A model generated the notes under the pieces. It saw only the letters and a list, made by a program, of their open reading frames with translations. It did no database searches and was not told the origin of the DNA. The position numbers were made by a program, and so were the translations under genes. A DNA stretch of 64,000 bases from Isoetes taiwanensis. Its lineage: Eukaryota > Streptophyta > Lycopodiopsida > Isoetales > Isoetaceae. Positions 61,781-64,000 of this stretch are shown one piece after another (position 1 is the first letter of the stretch; every line of letters begins with the position of its first letter). The DNA lies in the NCBI GenBank assembly GCA_021234155.1, contig JAJEKV010000013.1, positions 9,001,193-9,065,192 of the forward strand, written 5' to 3'.

Positions 61781-63390
61781 CTAGGAAAAGCTTCATTTTG
61801 TGTAACGAACCCAGTGGCTTAGACTAGCTCATAATTGCATGTTTCTAGTAGAAGAGCTATAAGATAAGGGATGTAGTGGCTTGCCTTGTGTCCGTATCAT
61901 ATTGTGTAAGATCATCTAAATAACCCTGTACGCTTCCATGGGTATGCTGGTGGCGGCATTTAAAACTATAAAAATACATTAGCTAAGGTTATTAAACCTG
62001 AATAAGTTAAACATAAAAGAGTGAGCACCATAAATAGGGGAGAAAGGATCGGGCCTGTGCTAGGATATCAGAGACCCATGCTAAATCTAGCATCCAGCAT
62101 GCCGAATGGGCATCTGGCATTAGGGATGGATTGCCAGGTGGAGATCTGATCCCCTGGGCAAGCGTATAAGAAGCAGAAGGAATTGGCCAGATGGTGGAAA
62201 GGAGGAGGAAAAGAGAAGCGGATCAGAGGCTAAGCAAGACGAGAGTTCAAAGCATATAATTTAGGTAGGGATTTGATCTGTGTCTTGATTTTGCGGCCTG
62301 ATTGGGGATCGGATTGTGTAGAGCAATTTTTATGAAACATAGATGGCCATCAGGATTGATTTCGGCCATCAGGATCTGAAAATCCAAGCTTGCATCCAAT
62401 TTTTGCACAAACTGTCATTATGCTTGTCTACCTCCTCTGCCCTGGATTCATCTGTAGATCCACCTTATCACCCTGATTCTAATCCTTGAGATCATTTTTG
62501 CCTTGTAAATCCATTTTCGGAAGGAATCCCTGGCTTGGGCGAGCTAGCAAATCTAGTCGGCCAAGGAAAAGAGGCCGCTATTGGGCGTTGTGGATTCCTG
62601 TAACAGGTTCGGATCTTGGGGAGGTACCAGGGTTCGGTATCCCCATACCTTTAGAATTTAATATTAAAGTTAAAGCTTTAAAGCCTTAAGTTGTTTTACC
62701 TTGGTAGTTCTACTATTGATAAACCTGCTAGGCAATATAACTTATGAGACCCAAGATCCCAGCTAGTCGAGAAACTTGAGTTCTATTCTTGAGAAAACTA
62801 GTTATATGACTTTGTCTTAGGATTTGATAAATTATTGTCGTCTATTGAAAACTATCCAGGAAAGGAACCATATGTTGTCAATCCAGTCGTATGAAAAATA
62901 ATTGTCTTGCTAGTTTCTAACGTGGGATGCTTGTATGAGTACATAAATTTGAGGTTGGTTTTTACATATAAATATGGCCTGGGTCACTTTGTAGAAATTA
63001 TAACATATAAGGATCTGTGATGGTATTTTCGTGATATTGTGCATTTGCATTACGTGATGTTGTGCATTTGCATGCAACAGCTCAATTTCGGAGGGGTGGG
63101 GTGGCCGTGTAACTCTGCATCAATGCCAGATGATCTGACGAGAGTTAAAGCCTGTACATACAGATGGAAAGAGTGGTCTCCTTGGGGTCGCCACCCAAGG
63201 ACTACGCTTGGCATGTAGTTATGCATAAGTAATGTAGTAATATGGAATGTGCTAACTCGTGCAGGAGGGAGTCTTGATGGAACAGGTAAAGTGGTGTATT
63301 GTTGTTATGCAATTGACTGAATGTTGAAGATCTCTAATGCTCCTCTCCACTTAGTCCTTGTGTACTAACCCCAGGTGCATGTTTGTATTT
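61781..63390. other. Possible LTR or leader sequence, no gene recognised
   Basis: CATAAATAGGGGAG near 62,030 is TATA-like, and GATGTTGTGCATTTGCAT occurs twice near 63,035-63,075. A primer-binding site complementary to initiator tRNA-Met was looked for and not found, so an LTR is not demonstrated. Confidence 0.3.
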
Positions 63391-63393
63391 AAA

Positions 63394-63650
63394 ATGGCAC
63401 GTCCTGAGGCAACCATCATCCTGAACCTGGATTCCTTCATCACATTGTGGTTCAATGAGATGGAAGATGAACCCGGGATGTCAAAACGAGAGTTTATGAG
63501 ATAATAATCTCGTTCAGGCAACTGTACTATGAGCAGCTTCGACCTCAAATCGAGGCCTGGGACCCGGAGCGTGACGAAGAGTCTTCTTCCAGGGGCAGCT
63601 CCAGCAATTCCTCCTCGGTCACTTCCGAGGAGGGGGACAAGCAAGAGTGA
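63394..63650 (+). pseudogene. Small ORF upstream of gag, split by a one-base frameshift
   Basis: From ATG 63,394 the frame reads MARPEATIILNLDSFITLWF, then NEMEDEPGMSKREFMR and two stops. Shifting by one base at about 63,503 continues RQLYYEQLRPQIEAWDPERD and a Ser/Glu-rich end to the stop at 63,650. Together this would be about 85 residues. No family is recognised. Its position before the ORF at 63,914 suggests a retroelement leader ORF or unrelated exon. Confidence 0.35.
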
Positions 63651-63913
63651 TTTTGTTGCTTGAGTTGTATATACAATGTGAGGGTGTGGTCATTTCATGT
63701 TGGTGCAATGTGATATATCTAGTTTATGTGTGGCCCCTATCTTTTATGTGAACATTTATATCTACATTATAAGATGTCATTGTTACATTGTAACCTTATC
63801 TTGATTTTGGTGCAACGGCCTAGACCAAGGGTAGAAACTTAAAAAGTCTATTGGAAAGTAGAGTTGTTTTGTGGAAAATAACCATTGCCATCATTTTCCA
63901 GGTGGTTAGCAGG

Positions 63914-64000
63914 ATGTCTGGAAATAATGATAACGATTCAGGAGCTGGGGGAAGCAGCAATGCTCCTACCATAGCTGGGCAAATTTTGGCAGATATACAG
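63914..64000 (+). CDS. Start of a probable retrotransposon gag ORF, running off the window
   Basis: ATG followed by SGNNDNDSGAGGSSNAPTIA and GQILADIQ, open to the last base (29 codons). A Ser/Gly/Asn-rich start leading into an amphipathic helix is common in plant Ty3/gypsy gag, and the gag-protease fragment at 61,010 lies on the same strand. Too short to be certain. Confidence 0.35.
   Translation, partial: MSGNNDNDSGAGGSSNAPTIAGQILADIQ

Overview
The window looks like nuclear DNA of a land plant with a large, repeat-rich genome. The evidence is intron-bearing remnants of plant-type genes (plasma-membrane H+-ATPase, eIF3 subunit c, a RING-H2 ubiquitin ligase), plant LINE and Ty3/gypsy-like remnants, telomere-type AAACCCT motifs, and a very low density of open genes. 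A fern or another non-flowering plant is my guess; the sequence does not prove it. No host gene in the window appears intact. Many coding remnants differ from their families by one-base indels, so either pseudogenisation or consensus errors in a repetitive assembly could explain them.

Layout. At 1-13,360 are four exons of an H+-ATPase gene or pseudogene on the + strand. Two lie at the left edge and two at 13.1-13.4 kb, separated by what reads as a 12.4-kb intron. That interval contains an eIF3c pseudogene (3.9-5.2 kb), a small ORF behind a TATA-like box, and a multi-exon transposase-like gene on the - strand (7.0-11.5 kb). At 14-17 kb is a repeat with short terminal direct repeats and covarying hairpins (copy A), then a RING-H2 pseudogene, then a fragment of the same repeat (copy C). 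A second full copy (B) lies at 55.4-56.0 kb.

From 18.2 to 29.9 kb and from 43.7 to 54 kb are blocks of long (CT)n microsatellite with LINE retrotransposons embedded in them, all in the same orientation relative to the CT strand. One copy (47.3-52.1 kb) is close to full length, with ORF1 (coiled coil plus RRM) and ORF2 (endonuclease, reverse transcriptase, CCHC). In it ORF1 and ORF2 share a frame and are separated by a single TAG. Members of the family end in a short 3' hairpin whose stems change together between copies. One relative is nested in antisense inside another LINE and ends in a pentanucleotide tail instead of CT.

From 32.8 to 43.6 kb the DNA is satellite-like. It has 19-bp minisatellite arrays in opposite orientations, a large inverted repeat around a core of about 830-bp tandem repeats, paired telobox palindromes, and a separate array of about 161 bp. 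The right end (57.9-64 kb) carries a truncated L1-type LINE on the - strand, a degenerate gag-protease fragment and the first codons of a possible gag gene running off the window.

The main candidates for something undescribed are (1) a LINE family that appears to insert into (CT)n microsatellites with a covarying 3' hairpin and a possible stop-codon readthrough design, and (2) the structured repeat at 14.4-15.1 and 55.4-56.0 kb.
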